From NCBI RefSeq assembly GCF_001078595.1, contig NZ_LFTY01000002.1:3931304-3995303 (forward strand): DNA of 64,000 bases, written 5' to 3'. The notes under the pieces were generated by a model. That model was not told where the DNA came from. It saw only the letters and a program-made list of their open reading frames with translations, and made no database searches. Below, in pieces: positions 26,843 through 36,926 of this stretch (positions are counted from its first letter, which is position 1; each line of letters begins with the position of its first letter). The DNA is from Candidatus Rhodobacter oscarellae. GTDB taxonomy: Bacteria; Pseudomonadota; Alphaproteobacteria; Rhodobacterales; Rhodobacteraceae. The translations under genes and the position numbers were made by a program.

Positions 26843-27883
26843 CTAAGCCTCCCACCCATGCGCGTCGCGCACCGCGACCATGGCGGCGAGGATGTCGTTC
26901 CAGGTCTGCTGATCCTCCAGCACCGCGTTAGGAAACATGCAACCGTCCCAGCAGATATGGCGCATCGCCTTGGTGGGTGCGCCGTCCGGGCCATTCAGCC
27001 AGAACCCGGCGTGCTTGACGATGTCCAGCTTGCCATTGGGGTCCGTCGCCATGCAGTGGCGGCCCGTCTTGTCGTGGCTGCCCTGACCATGCACGGTGCC
27101 GTCGTTCTGCGCGACATGGAAGTCGATGGTCCAGGGGCGCAGGGCGTCCGTCACCGTGGTCAACGCCGCGTCCAGGGCCGCCTGGTCGTCCAGCTGATCG
27201 GCGCTGATCAACGCATGCTCGGGGGCGTTATAGCCCAGCGTATAAAGCATCGAATGCGCCATATCCGCCTGAAAGCCGATCACGCTGGGGCGGTCCGTGG
27301 CCTCAAGCAGGTTCACCATGTCGCGCCAGCTATGCATGCCGCCCCAGCAGATCTCGCCCTCGGCGGCCAGCCGCTCGCCGTAGTCGGCGGCGATGTCGCA
27401 GGCCATGCGGAAGGTCTCGGCCATGATGGCGGTGTTGCCCGCGGGGTCGGCGGCCCAGTCCTCCACGCCGGTGGCGGTGTCCACCCGCACCACGCCGCTG
27501 TCGCGCACGCCGAGGCTCTTCAGCCGCGCCAGGATCGCGCAGGCCTTGCGCACAGCGTCCAGAAATGCGGTGCGCCCCTCACCGGGGTCCATGGCCGATC
27601 CGCCGCCCACGGGCGGCCAGACCGGCGCCACCGCCGAGCCCACCATAAGCCCGCGCCCGCCGATGTTATCGGCCAGCGCCTGGATGGCGTCATCATCCAC
27701 GTCAATCGAGGTATGCGGGTCCGCCAGGAACAGGTCCACCCCGTCAAACTTGTGCCCTCCGGCCTCTGCGGCCTGGGTCATGTCCAGCATCTTGTTCAGC
27801 GCGATCGGCGGCTCGTCATCGCCTTTGCCCACCAGCCCGGGCCACATCGCGTTATGCAGCTTGGGATATGAATTGCCCCCCAT
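26843..27883 (-). CDS. TIM-barrel sugar isomerase/epimerase-like protein (AP-endonuclease-2 fold)
   Basis: The 346-residue protein belongs to the xylose-isomerase-like TIM-barrel superfamily. Likely metal-site segments are [34 protein letters not shown] and [15 protein letters not shown]. The start at 27883 is chosen because GGGAGGAG lies 3 bases upstream; an ATG 13 codons further upstream adds a charged non-conserved run. It precedes the Gfo/Idh gene without a gap and diverges from the 28031-29610 pair across 147 bp, which probably holds a shared control region. Confidence 0.88.
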   Translation of the reverse strand: MGGNSYPKLHNAMWPGLVGKGDDEPPIALNKMLDMTQAAEAGGHKFDGVDLFLADPHTSIDVDDDAIQALADNIGGRGLMVGSAVAPVWPPVGGGSAMDPGEGRTAFLDAVRKACAILARLKSLGVRDSGVVRVDTATGVEDWAADPAGNTAIMAETFRMACDIAADYGERLAAEGEICWGGMHSWRDMVNLLEATDRPSVIGFQADMAHSMLYTLGYNAPEHALISADQLDDQAALDAALTTVTDALRPWTIDFHVAQNDGTVHGQGSHDKTGRHCMATDPNGKLDIVKHAGFWLNGPDGAPTKAMRHICWDGCMFPNAVLEDQQTWNDILAAMVAVRDAHGWEA

Positions 27884-28030
27884 AATCTCCTCCCGAAAAT
27901 GAAATCTGGGGTAGCTTCTCACAGATCAGGGGCATTGCAAGGCATTTCTGATGTACGTTCCTCATTTCTGGCTTGAGGCCGGCGGCTGCGCTGCTAGGCT
28001 GATCTCAAGTCATAGCTGGAGGGGATAGGA

Positions 28031-28879
28031 ATGAAGATCGGGTTTTGCATGCTGTTATGGACGACCGCGGTGGATGACAGCCACAAGCGGCTGATCGCGG
28101 ACATCCAGGAGGTGGGCTATGACGGCATCGAGGTGCCGGTCTTTGGCGGCACGCCGGATGAATACGCAGCCCTGGGCAAGATGCTGGACGAGATGGGGCT
28201 GGGGCGCACCGCGATCTCTGTGATCGGCGGGCTGGACCAGAACCCTTTGAGCGAGGATGCCGCGGACCGCGCCCGCGGGGTGCAGTATCTGAAATGGCTG
28301 GTGGATTGCGCCGCGGCCCTGGGGGCCGAGGGGATCGGCGGGCCGCTGCATCAGACGCTGGGGCATTTCAGTGGCGCGGGGCCCACGGAGGCCGAGTTCG
28401 AGCGCGCGCGGGATGTGCATCGCGCCGTCGGCGACCACGCGGCCGCGAACGGCCAAGTGATTGCTTTGGAAGCGATAAACCGGTTCGAGAGCTATTTTGC
28501 CAACACGATGGACGACCTCTGCGCCTATACCCGCTCGGTCGGGCACCCCGCGATCAAATCCATGTATGACACGTTCCACGCCAACCTTGAGGAACAGGAT
28601 CCCATCGCGGCCTATACCCGCAATGCGGATGAGGTGGTGCATGTGCATATCTCCGAGAACGACCGGGGCGTGCCGGGCCGGGGGCACGTGCCCTGGGCCG
28701 AGACCTTCAAGGCGATCAAGGCCTCGGGCTATGACGGCTGGCTGACAATCGAGGCCTTCGGGCGCGGGCTGCCGGACTTGGCCGCCGCGACCCGCGTGTG
28801 GAGAGATTTTGCAGAATCACCAGAGGCTTACTACCGTGACGGCTATAGATGCATACGCGAGGGATGGGACGCAGCATGA
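28031..28879 (+). CDS. Sugar 3-epimerase/isomerase (D-tagatose/D-psicose 3-epimerase family)
   Basis: The 282-residue TIM-barrel enzyme keeps the Mn-binding set of the ketose 3-epimerase family: Glu147 in IALEAINRFESY, Asp180 in MYDTFHANLEE, His206 and Arg212 in HVHISENDRGVPGRGHVPW and Glu241 in TIEAFG. It should move stereochemistry or a carbonyl on a free keto-sugar. Substrate choice within the family cannot be read. It overlaps the SDR gene by 4 bp (ATGA), and the pair is divergent from the other isomerase/oxidoreductase pair, suggesting one four-enzyme sugar pathway. Confidence 0.9.
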   Translation: MKIGFCMLLWTTAVDDSHKRLIADIQEVGYDGIEVPVFGGTPDEYAALGKMLDEMGLGRTAISVIGGLDQNPLSEDAADRARGVQYLKWLVDCAAALGAEGIGGPLHQTLGHFSGAGPTEAEFERARDVHRAVGDHAAANGQVIALEAINRFESYFANTMDDLCAYTRSVGHPAIKSMYDTFHANLEEQDPIAAYTRNADEVVHVHISENDRGVPGRGHVPWAETFKAIKASGYDGWLTIEAFGRGLPDLAAATRVWRDFAESPEAYYRDGYRCIREGWDAA

Positions 28880-29610
28880 GCGATTATGAAGGCCAGGTGG
28901 CGGTGGTGACGGGCGGGGCTCAGGGGATCGGCGGCGCGGTCGCCGACCGGTTGGCGGCGGGCGGCGCGACGGTGGTGCTTTGGGACATGGACGAGGGGCT
29001 GGCGGCAGAGAAGGCGGCCTCGCTGGGCGGCATGGCCCAGGCCTGCGACGTGGCGGATTGGGCGTCGGTGGAGGCCGCCCGGGACGCCACCCTGGCCGCC
29101 CAGGGCCGGATCGACATCCTGGTGAACTCCGCCGGGATCGCGGGCTCAAACGGGCCGGTCGAGGGCTATGATCCCGTTGAATTCGCTAAGATTTGTGCGG
29201 TTAACCTGAACGGGACCTTCCATGTGAACAAGGCCGTGGTGCCCAGCATGCGCGCCCAGGGCTATGGTCGGATCGTCAACATCGCCAGCGTGGCCGGCAA
29301 GGACGGCAACCCCAACGCCTGCGCCTATTCTGCGTCCAAGGCAGGGGTGATGGGCTTTACCAAGTCGCTCGGCAAGGAGCTGGCGGGGCAGGATATCGCG
29401 GTGAACTGCGTGACCCCGGCGGCGGCGCGCACCCGGATCTTCGACCAGATGAGCCAGGAGCATATCGACTACATGCTGTCCAAGATCCCGCGCGGGCGGT
29501 TCCTGGAGCTGGACGAGGCGGCGGCGATGATCTGCTGGCTCTGCACGCGGGAGAACTCCTTCACCACAGGCGGCGTGTTCGATCTGTCGGGGGGGCGCGC
29601 GACCTATTAG
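28876..29610 (+). CDS. Short-chain dehydrogenase/reductase (SDR)
   Basis: The 244-residue classical SDR has the nucleotide motif TGGAQGIGG (residues 12-20), the NSAG strand and the catalytic motif YSASK, with the upstream Ser in NIASVAG. Asp in LWDMDEG after the second strand favours NAD over NADP. The ATG at 28876 overlaps the epimerase stop; an upstream in-frame ATG (28849) would overlap the epimerase by 31 bp and lacks a ribosome site. It probably oxidises or reduces a sugar hydroxyl in the same pathway as the epimerase. Confidence 0.93.
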   Translation: MSDYEGQVAVVTGGAQGIGGAVADRLAAGGATVVLWDMDEGLAAEKAASLGGMAQACDVADWASVEAARDATLAAQGRIDILVNSAGIAGSNGPVEGYDPVEFAKICAVNLNGTFHVNKAVVPSMRAQGYGRIVNIASVAGKDGNPNACAYSASKAGVMGFTKSLGKELAGQDIAVNCVTPAAARTRIFDQMSQEHIDYMLSKIPRGRFLELDEAAAMICWLCTRENSFTTGGVFDLSGGRATY

Positions 29611-29688
29611 TAAACGAGATCTTATCGGCGCGGGCGGCGCAAAGGCGCGAATCGGGCGTTAAGGACTTATTTTTAAGGTGATTCCGGT

Positions 29689-29738
29689 GTCGGCAAATCG
29701 TCGGCTTTGTGTCGGACTTCCGTCGGGCACGCTGTCGG
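29689..29738. repeat. Five GTCGG motifs at 11-bp spacing, copy 1
   Basis: GTCGG occurs at 29689, 29700, 29711, 29722 and 29734, i.e. every 11 bp (last step 12). The fourth unit is GTCGGGCACGC. An AT-rich stretch CTTATTTTTAAGG and then CCGGT precede the array. The same arrangement recurs at 61345-61393. Confidence 0.9.
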
Positions 29739-29799
29739 GAAACGGTGAGGTTAACAGAGCGCACGGTGGGTTTGGTGATGGCGTGGAGTGGACCCTTGG

Positions 29800-29864
29800 G
29801 CCCGCCAAATCTCTTGCAAGAGATTTGCACTTTCCTTCCAAGGAAAGTGGACCCGCGGGCGGGC
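29800..29864. repeat. Two adjacent perfect palindromes enclosed by a GC inverted repeat
   Basis: AAATCTCTTGCAAGAGATTT (29807-29826) and CACTTTCCTT-CC-AAGGAAAGTG (29828-29849) stand side by side. GCCCGCC (29800-29806) and GGCGGGC (29858-29864) enclose both, so the segment could fold into a three-way junction. Confidence 0.9.
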
Positions 29865-29904
29865 TAGAGAGTGCGATAGACGAACCATTTCGGGGCGCGC
29901 TGGA

Positions 29905-29945
29905 GAAACTCTTGCAAGAGTTTCGCCATTTTCTTGCAAGAAAAT
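29905..29945. repeat. Two further palindromes with the TCTTGCAAGA core
   Basis: GAAACTCTTGCAAGAGTTTC (29905-29924) and ATTTTCTTGCAAGAAAAT (29928-29945) are perfect palindromes without a loop, 3 bp apart. They share the core TCTTGCAAGA with the palindrome at 29807. Confidence 0.9.
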
Positions 29946-29966
29946 TGTGGCACCTAACGCCCGCTC

Positions 29967-30896
29967 TCAGTACCCCGTCTGGCGATCCACCAGGTATAGC
30001 GGGGGCTCGCCGCGCTCCACACGGGCGATGTTCTGCGCGGCCACGCGGCTGGCGGTTTCGGGCCGGGTCTCGGACGCGATATGCGGGGTCACCGTGACGC
30101 CGGGATGCGCCCAAAAGGGGTGCCCCTGGGGCAGGGGCTCTTCGCGGAACACGTCCAGCGTGGCCTGCGCGATCTGCCCGCTCTCCAGCGCGGCCAGCAG
30201 CGCGTCATCGTCGATCAGCGGCCCGCGCCCGGGGTTCACGATCACCGCGCCCTTGGGCATCCAGCCGAGGCGCTCGGCGTTCAACAGGTTTTCTGTCGCG
30301 CCGGTCAGGGGCAGCAGGAGCACGAGTATGGAGGATCGCGAGACGATTTCTCGCAGCCCCTCGTCCCCCGCGAAACACGCCACGCCGTCGACGGCCTTCA
30401 AGGACCGGCTCCAGCCCAGCACGTTAAAGTTCAGCGCCGCAAGCGCCTGCGCGCAGGCCGCGCCCAGGGCGCCCAGGCCCAGCACCCCCACATTGCGCGT
30501 GCGCGCCAAGGGCGCGGGGTCGAAGACCCATTCATGGCCCGGGTTCACGATATGCCGGTCCATCCCGAGATGGTGGCGCAGCACATGCCCGGTGACCCAT
30601 TCCACCATGCCCTCGGACAGCCCCTCATCCACCATGCGCGCCAGGGGCTGGGTCAGCGTGGCGTCGGTCACGATGTTCTCCACCCCCGCCCAGAGGCTCT
30701 GGACCAGCTTCACCCGGCCATAGGGCGCGAAGTCGATGAAGTGCTTGTTCGGCGCGTAGATGATGTAGTCGGTCTCGTCCGGCGCGTGCTCTAGCGAGAG
30801 GTCCGCCTGGAGCCCGGCCTCGGCCAGGGCGGCGCGCAGCGGCGCCTCGAACTGGCCCCAGCGGAACCCCCCCGCCGCGAATAGGATATTTGTCAT
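29967..30896 (-). CDS. ghrA: D-2-hydroxyacid dehydrogenase, glyoxylate/hydroxypyruvate reductase A-like
   Basis: The 309-residue enzyme has the GhrA-type layout: SLWAGVENIV near residues 68-77, the NAD(P) loop VGVLGLGALGAACAQAL near 136-152, NPGRGPLIDDDALLAAL with the catalytic-region arginine nearby, DVFREEPLPQGHPFW with the Glu, and the catalytic His in TPHIASET. It reduces glyoxylate, hydroxypyruvate or related 2-oxoacids in the cytoplasm. It starts 4 bp after the rodA stop codon, so it is probably the last gene of the mreB operon transcript, although the function is unrelated to cell shape. Confidence 0.9.
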   Translation of the reverse strand: MTNILFAAGGFRWGQFEAPLRAALAEAGLQADLSLEHAPDETDYIIYAPNKHFIDFAPYGRVKLVQSLWAGVENIVTDATLTQPLARMVDEGLSEGMVEWVTGHVLRHHLGMDRHIVNPGHEWVFDPAPLARTRNVGVLGLGALGAACAQALAALNFNVLGWSRSLKAVDGVACFAGDEGLREIVSRSSILVLLLPLTGATENLLNAERLGWMPKGAVIVNPGRGPLIDDDALLAALESGQIAQATLDVFREEPLPQGHPFWAHPGVTVTPHIASETRPETASRVAAQNIARVERGEPPLYLVDRQTGY

Positions 30897-30900
30897 CGTG

Positions 30901-32049
30901 CTAGGCCCGGCCCCTTGGTTTGTGAATATGCGCCGACTGCGCCAGCCCGAAGGCGCCCATCAGCACCAGCATCGCCGAGCCGCCATAGCTGACCAGCGGC
31001 AGCGGCACGCCCACCACCGGCGCCAGCCCCATCACCATCGACATGTTCACCGCGAAGAACAAAAAGAACGTCGCCGCAATGCCCAGCGTCAGCAGCGACC
31101 CGAACCGGTCCCGGTTCGAGACCGCCGAGATCACGCAGAAGAAGATGATCAGCCCGTAGAGCGCCAGCAGCGAGATCCCGCCCAGAAAGCCGAACTCCTC
31201 CGCCAGGGTCGTGAAGATGAAGTCCGTGTGCTTCTCGGGCAGGAAGTTCAGCCGCGACTGCGTGCCCTGCATGAACCCCTTGCCCGCCCAGCCGCCCGAG
31301 CCCAGGGCGATCTGCGACTGCGTGATGTGATAGCCCGCCCCCAGCGGGTCCGAGGCGGGGTTCAGGAACGTGTCAATCCGCCGGTACTGGTAGTCCTGCA
31401 GCAGCTGCCAGCCCGTGCCGCGGCTGGTGAACACCGCCGCAACCGTGCCCGCCCCCAGCGCCGCCACCGCGCCGAAATAGGCCCAATGCACGCCGGCCAG
31501 GAACATCACCACCGCGCCGCCCATCACCAGCAGCAACGCCGTGCCCAGATCCGGCTGGCGCAGCACCAAGAAGGTCGGCAGCAGGATCAGCAGGATCGGC
31601 ACCAGCACCCAGATCGGGTTCGACACCTTCTTGATGTCCAGCCAGTCATAATAGGCCACCAGCAGCATCACCAAGGTGATCTTGGTCAGCTCCGAGGGCT
31701 GCAGCCGCATGAACCCCAGGTCGATCCAGCGCTGCGCGCCCTTGCCCTCGACGCCGAGGAACTCCACGTAGAGCAGCAGCAGGATCGACGCCGCATAGGC
31801 GAATCCCGCCATGTTGCGCCAGAACCAGATCGGCACCATGGCCACGAAGAACAGGATCCCCAGCCCGATCAGAAAGCGCTGAATCTGCGGCTCTGCCCAG
31901 GTGCTCATATTGCCGCCCGCCACCGAGAACAGCATCACGAACCCAATGCAGGCGACCGTGATGATAAGCACCAGGAGCGCCCAGTTCATGTACAGGATCT
32001 TGCCGGGCCCGGTGGGCACGCGGGCAACGGTGTATTCAAGGTAGCTCAT
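30901..32049 (-). CDS. rodA: Rod-shape SEDS peptidoglycan glycosyltransferase RodA
   Basis: The 382-residue polytopic inner-membrane protein polymerises lipid II for lateral wall growth together with PBP2. SEDS signatures include KGAQRWIDLGFMRLQPSE with the conserved Trp/Asp, RQPDLGTALLL, NFLPEKHTDFIFTTLAEE and the C-terminal GVPLPLVSYGGSAML. The ATG at 32049 overlaps the mrdA stop by 4 bp; extension upstream gives only a frame through mrdA. It is part of mreB-mreC-mreD-mrdA-rodA. Confidence 0.97.
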   Translation of the reverse strand: MSYLEYTVARVPTGPGKILYMNWALLVLIITVACIGFVMLFSVAGGNMSTWAEPQIQRFLIGLGILFFVAMVPIWFWRNMAGFAYAASILLLLYVEFLGVEGKGAQRWIDLGFMRLQPSELTKITLVMLLVAYYDWLDIKKVSNPIWVLVPILLILLPTFLVLRQPDLGTALLLVMGGAVVMFLAGVHWAYFGAVAALGAGTVAAVFTSRGTGWQLLQDYQYRRIDTFLNPASDPLGAGYHITQSQIALGSGGWAGKGFMQGTQSRLNFLPEKHTDFIFTTLAEEFGFLGGISLLALYGLIIFFCVISAVSNRDRFGSLLTLGIAATFFLFFAVNMSMVMGLAPVVGVPLPLVSYGGSAMLVLMGAFGLAQSAHIHKPRGRA

Positions 32050-33986
32050 AGGCGGTTCGCCCCCGGCGCAAAGCTGGCGGGGTCGCGCAGCGCCAGCTTC
32101 TGCTGCTGGGTCTGGATGCGCCCGCGCTGCGCGGTGGGATAGGCCGCCAGCGGCGGCTTGCCGCCATAGAGCGCCTGCAGCATGATATCCCGTGCCACCG
32201 GAGCCGCCACAAGCGACCCGCCGCCGCCATGCTCGACCACCACCGAGCAGGCGTAGCGTGGCTTGTCGAAGGGCGCGTAGCACACAAACAGCGCGTGGTC
32301 GCGCTGGTTCCACGGCACGTCCTCGTTGCGCACCACCACGTTGCGCACCTGGCTGGTGCCGGTCTTGCCCGCCATCTCCATGCCCTCGGCCACGATCCGG
32401 CTGCTATAGGCGGTCCCCGAGCGGCGATTGACCACCCGGAACATGCCGCGCCGGATCTCCTGCAGGATCGAGGTCGTCAGGCCCAGCGGCGCGGCGGCGG
32501 CAACGGGCTCTTCGACCCCGTCGACCGACTTCACCAGCCGCGGCAGCACGGCCTGCCCGGTGGCCAGCCGCGCGGCCATCACCGCCAGCTGCAGCGGCGT
32601 GGCCAGAACGAAGCCCTGGCCGATGCCCGAGTTCAGCGTGTCGCCGATCAGCCAGTCCTCGTCCCGGTGCTCGCGCTTCCAGGCCTTGGTCGGCGTCAGG
32701 CCGGGATGCAGCCCGGTTATCGGCAGATCAAAGCGCTGACCCAGCCCGAGGCGGCGCGCCATGGCCGAGATCTTCTCGATCCCCACCCGCTCGGCGATAT
32801 CGTAGTAATAGACGTCGCAGCTTTGCTCCAGCGAGGTGATCAGGTCGACCTTGCCGTGCCCGCCGCGGTTCCAGCAGTGGAACTTGCGGTCGCCCAGCTC
32901 GCGAAAGCCCGGGCAGTACACGGTCTCGTCCAGCTCGATGACGCCGTCTTCGAGCGCGGCCAGCGCGGTGACCATCTTGAAGGTCGAGCCCGGCGGGTAG
33001 GCGCCCTGGGTGGCCTTGCTGAATTGCGGGCGGAGCTGCTCGTCCTGCAGGGCCTGGTAATCCGTGTTGGAGATGCCGCGCACGAACTTGTTGGGATCGA
33101 AGGACGGGCCGGAGGCCACCGCCAGGATGTCGCCATTCTCGATGTCGATCAGCGCCGCGGAGGCGCTTTGGCTGGCGGTATCGGCCAAGAGCCGCACCTG
33201 CATGTAGTTCTGCAGCATGCTGTCCACGGTCAGCTGCAGGTTGGCGCCCGGCGTGCCCTCGGTCCGGCCAAGTTCGCGCATCACGCGGCCCACCGCGTTC
33301 ACCTCGATCTGCTTATTGCCCGCCTGGCCGCGCAGCCCATGCTCTAGCCGCGCCTCGACGCCGCTCTTGCCGACCTGGAAGCGCGGGATCTGCAGCAGCG
33401 GGTCCTCGTCAGAGGCCAAATAGCCGCGGGTTAGGTCAAAGTCGCTGACCGGGCCGACATAGCCCACCAAATGCGCGAAGTCGCCGCCCAGCGGGTAGAC
33501 CCGGCTGAACCCCACCTCGGGCGTCACGCCGGGCAGGGCGGGGCCGTTCACCGCGACCTCGGCGAACTCCTCCCAGGTCAGGCGGTCGGCGATGGTCACC
33601 GGCACGAAGGGGCTACGGCGGAAGATCTCCTTGCGGGCCTTCTCTAGATCGTCGGGGTCAAGCGCCACGAACCGCGACAGCCGGGCCAGCACGTCGTCCA
33701 CGTCGCCCGCGTCCTCGCGCACCAGCACGATGCGGTAGTTCTGCTCGTTCTCGGCCAGCGTCGCGCCGTTTCGGTCGAAGATCAGCCCGCGCGCCGGCGG
33801 CAGCAGGCGCAGGTTGATCCGGTTCTCCTCTGCCAGCAGGCTGTACTTTTCGGCCTCCTCGACCTGCATGAACCGCATCCGCAGCGCCAGCCCGCCCATA
33901 AAGGCAAGCTGGGTGCCGCCCAGTATCAGGCCCCGGCGGGTAATGCGCCGCGTGCTCTCGGTGATATCGGCGGGCGAGCGCTTCAT
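32046..33986 (-). CDS. mrdA: Penicillin-binding protein 2 (transpeptidase)
   Basis: The 646-residue bitopic class B PBP has an N-terminal membrane anchor near residues 20-38 and a dimerisation domain. The transpeptidase motifs are the SxxK nucleophile YPPGSTFKMV, the SxN-equivalent SCD in SCDVYYYDIA and KTGTSQV. It cross-links lateral-wall peptidoglycan and is the partner of RodA. It overlaps both mreD and rodA by 4 bp. The length is usual for alphaproteobacterial PBP2. Confidence 0.97.
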   Translation of the reverse strand: MKRSPADITESTRRITRRGLILGGTQLAFMGGLALRMRFMQVEEAEKYSLLAEENRINLRLLPPARGLIFDRNGATLAENEQNYRIVLVREDAGDVDDVLARLSRFVALDPDDLEKARKEIFRRSPFVPVTIADRLTWEEFAEVAVNGPALPGVTPEVGFSRVYPLGGDFAHLVGYVGPVSDFDLTRGYLASDEDPLLQIPRFQVGKSGVEARLEHGLRGQAGNKQIEVNAVGRVMRELGRTEGTPGANLQLTVDSMLQNYMQVRLLADTASQSASAALIDIENGDILAVASGPSFDPNKFVRGISNTDYQALQDEQLRPQFSKATQGAYPPGSTFKMVTALAALEDGVIELDETVYCPGFRELGDRKFHCWNRGGHGKVDLITSLEQSCDVYYYDIAERVGIEKISAMARRLGLGQRFDLPITGLHPGLTPTKAWKREHRDEDWLIGDTLNSGIGQGFVLATPLQLAVMAARLATGQAVLPRLVKSVDGVEEPVAAAAPLGLTTSILQEIRRGMFRVVNRRSGTAYSSRIVAEGMEMAGKTGTSQVRNVVVRNEDVPWNQRDHALFVCYAPFDKPRYACSVVVEHGGGGSLVAAPVARDIMLQALYGGKPPLAAYPTAQRGRIQTQQQKLALRDPASFAPGANRL

Positions 33987-34525
33987 CTTGGCCGCCCCCG
34001 CGCGTCGGTCTGGTTCGGCGTCATCTTGGTCAGCTTAAAGACCCAGCGCGACAGCAGCACAACCAGCGGGTAGCAGAGCACCGTGGCGACATATTGGAAC
34101 AGGGTCAGGCCAAGCGCGGGCTGCCCCACCACCAGCACCGCCAGCACGGCCGCGTTGGCCAGGGTGATGCAAAGCAGCACCGCCGCGACCATGCCCCATT
34201 CCATGGGGAAGGGCTGCTCGCGCGCCGCGGTTTCGCGCGCGCGCAGGAACTCGCTGCCCAGGACCACCAGCGCCGCCCAGAGCCCCAGCGGGCGCATGAA
34301 CAGCACGTCCGACATCAGGAACATCACCGCAATCAGCAGCACCGGCACGTAATGCGGGCGCCGCAACAGCCAGGCGAAGGTGAAGCACACCAACAGGTCC
34401 GGCCCGGGGATCCGGCCCGGCACGATCCGAAGCGGCACCAGATGCAACAGAATGATCAGCGCGGAGATTACGAAGAAGGTGCAGCCATAGAACCAGCGCC
34501 GCGTGGCCATCGTGCGTTCAGCCAT
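33983..34525 (-). CDS. mreD: Rod-shape-determining protein MreD
   Basis: From the ATG at 34525 this is a 180-residue membrane protein with about five helices (first near residues 11-27, GCTFFVISALIILLHL). It has the low conservation typical of MreD and is identified mainly by position between mreC and mrdA. The chosen start overlaps mreC by 8 bp and follows GGGGCGAGG. An internal ATG at 34510 is an alternative, and an upstream one at 34567 adds a basic non-conserved run. It links MreC to the elongasome. Confidence 0.9.
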   Translation of the reverse strand: MAERTMATRRWFYGCTFFVISALIILLHLVPLRIVPGRIPGPDLLVCFTFAWLLRRPHYVPVLLIAVMFLMSDVLFMRPLGLWAALVVLGSEFLRARETAAREQPFPMEWGMVAAVLLCITLANAAVLAVLVVGQPALGLTLFQYVATVLCYPLVVLLSRWVFKLTKMTPNQTDARGRPR

Positions 34526-35438
34526 CCTCGCCCCCCGCCTCGGCCGCCAGCTCGGTGGTGTCACCATCCGCGGCCACCGCGCCCTCGATGACCAGCCCGC
34601 CCGGGTCGGTCAGCGGCTCTTTCGGGGTGGCGCGCAGGACGCGCAAAAAGCCGATGCGCTCGTAATCCGCCGAGAGCTGCACCCGCAGGCGCCGATCCGT
34701 GCCCTGCACGACGCGCCCCACCAGGATGTCGGCGGGGAAGACCCCGCCCTCGCCCGAGCTGACCACGCGGTCGCCGGGGCGCACCTGCTCGGGCGTCTCG
34801 ATGAACTCCACCGGCGGCAGGCTGGTATTGTCGCCCGTCAGGATCGCGCGCTGCCCCGAGGGCTGGATCGCAACCGGGATGCGGCTGTTGCTGTCGGTCA
34901 GCAGGATCACCCGGCTGGTGCTCTGGCCGACGCCGCTGATCCGCCCCACCAGGCCCAGCCCGTCCGTCGCCGCCCAGCCATCCACGATCCCGTCGCGCGC
35001 GCCGATATTCAGCAGCACCGACTGCCGGAACGGAGAGCCGCTATCGGCCAGCACCACCCCGGTCACATAGGTCAGCTTTGGGTCCAGGCGCACGTTGTTG
35101 AGGTCCAGCAGCTTGGCGTTCTGCTGCTCAAGCTGCAGCGCCGCCTCCTTCCAGGCCTTCATCTGCTGCAGCTCGCGGCGCAGCTCCTGGTTCTGCTGGT
35201 AGAGCCGCTGGTAGGAATGGAAGTTCTCGGCCATCTCCGCCATCCGCGTGACCGGCACCAGCACCCAGTCGAAGCGCGGCAGCGTATTGTCGATGATCTG
35301 GGCGCGCAGGCGCTCGGCGCGGGGGCTGTCGATGCGCCAGAAGAGGAAGAGCACCAGCAGGAAGAACACCAGCACGCCGACCAGGATCCGACGGATCGGG
35401 CGGGTGTATTGCTCTGCGCTGGCGGTCTCGCGTGCCAC
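34518..35438 (-). CDS. mreC: Rod-shape-determining protein MreC
   Basis: The 306-residue bitopic protein has one N-terminal membrane helix near residues 17-36 (ILVGVLVFFLLVLFLF), then a coiled coil (YQRLYQQNQELRRELQQM) and the periplasmic beta-domain core (TYVTGVVLADSGSPFRQSVL and DSNSRIPVAIQPSGQRAIL). It scaffolds PBP2/RodA in the periplasm. An 85-bp gap separates it from mreB, and it overlaps mreD by 8 bp. Confidence 0.97.
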   Translation of the reverse strand: MARETASAEQYTRPIRRILVGVLVFFLLVLFLFWRIDSPRAERLRAQIIDNTLPRFDWVLVPVTRMAEMAENFHSYQRLYQQNQELRRELQQMKAWKEAALQLEQQNAKLLDLNNVRLDPKLTYVTGVVLADSGSPFRQSVLLNIGARDGIVDGWAATDGLGLVGRISGVGQSTSRVILLTDSNSRIPVAIQPSGQRAILTGDNTSLPPVEFIETPEQVRPGDRVVSSGEGGVFPADILVGRVVQGTDRRLRVQLSADYERIGFLRVLRATPKEPLTDPGGLVIEGAVAADGDTTELAAEAGGEDG

Positions 35439-35523
35439 GTGATCTCCTTGTCAGCGCCGCTCGGTCCGCCCGGTTGGGCGCCCTCGCTGTACCGAGGCGT
35501 GCCCGATAGGGCGCGAGGAGGCG

Positions 35524-36926
<1,403 letters not shown>

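Larger units (their letters stand above)
29611..29966. other. Repeat-rich intergenic region between convergent genes
   Basis: These 356 bases separate the SDR gene and the ghrA-like gene, which point at each other. No gene is supported. They hold the 11-bp-period GTCGG array (29689-29738) and four perfect palindromes (29806-29945), annotated separately. None of the palindromes is followed by a T run, so classical termination is not evident. Confidence 0.8.

Noticed and set aside
25775..27871. A 698-codon open frame on the plus strand
   Set aside because: It lies antisense to the Gfo/Idh and TIM-barrel isomerase genes; its His/Arg/Gly-rich sequence is the usual complement of high-GC coding DNA and has no ribosome site or domain.
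30898..32142. A 414-codon plus-strand frame rich in Gln, His and Arg
   Set aside because: It is the complement of rodA, whose membrane helices give such antisense composition.
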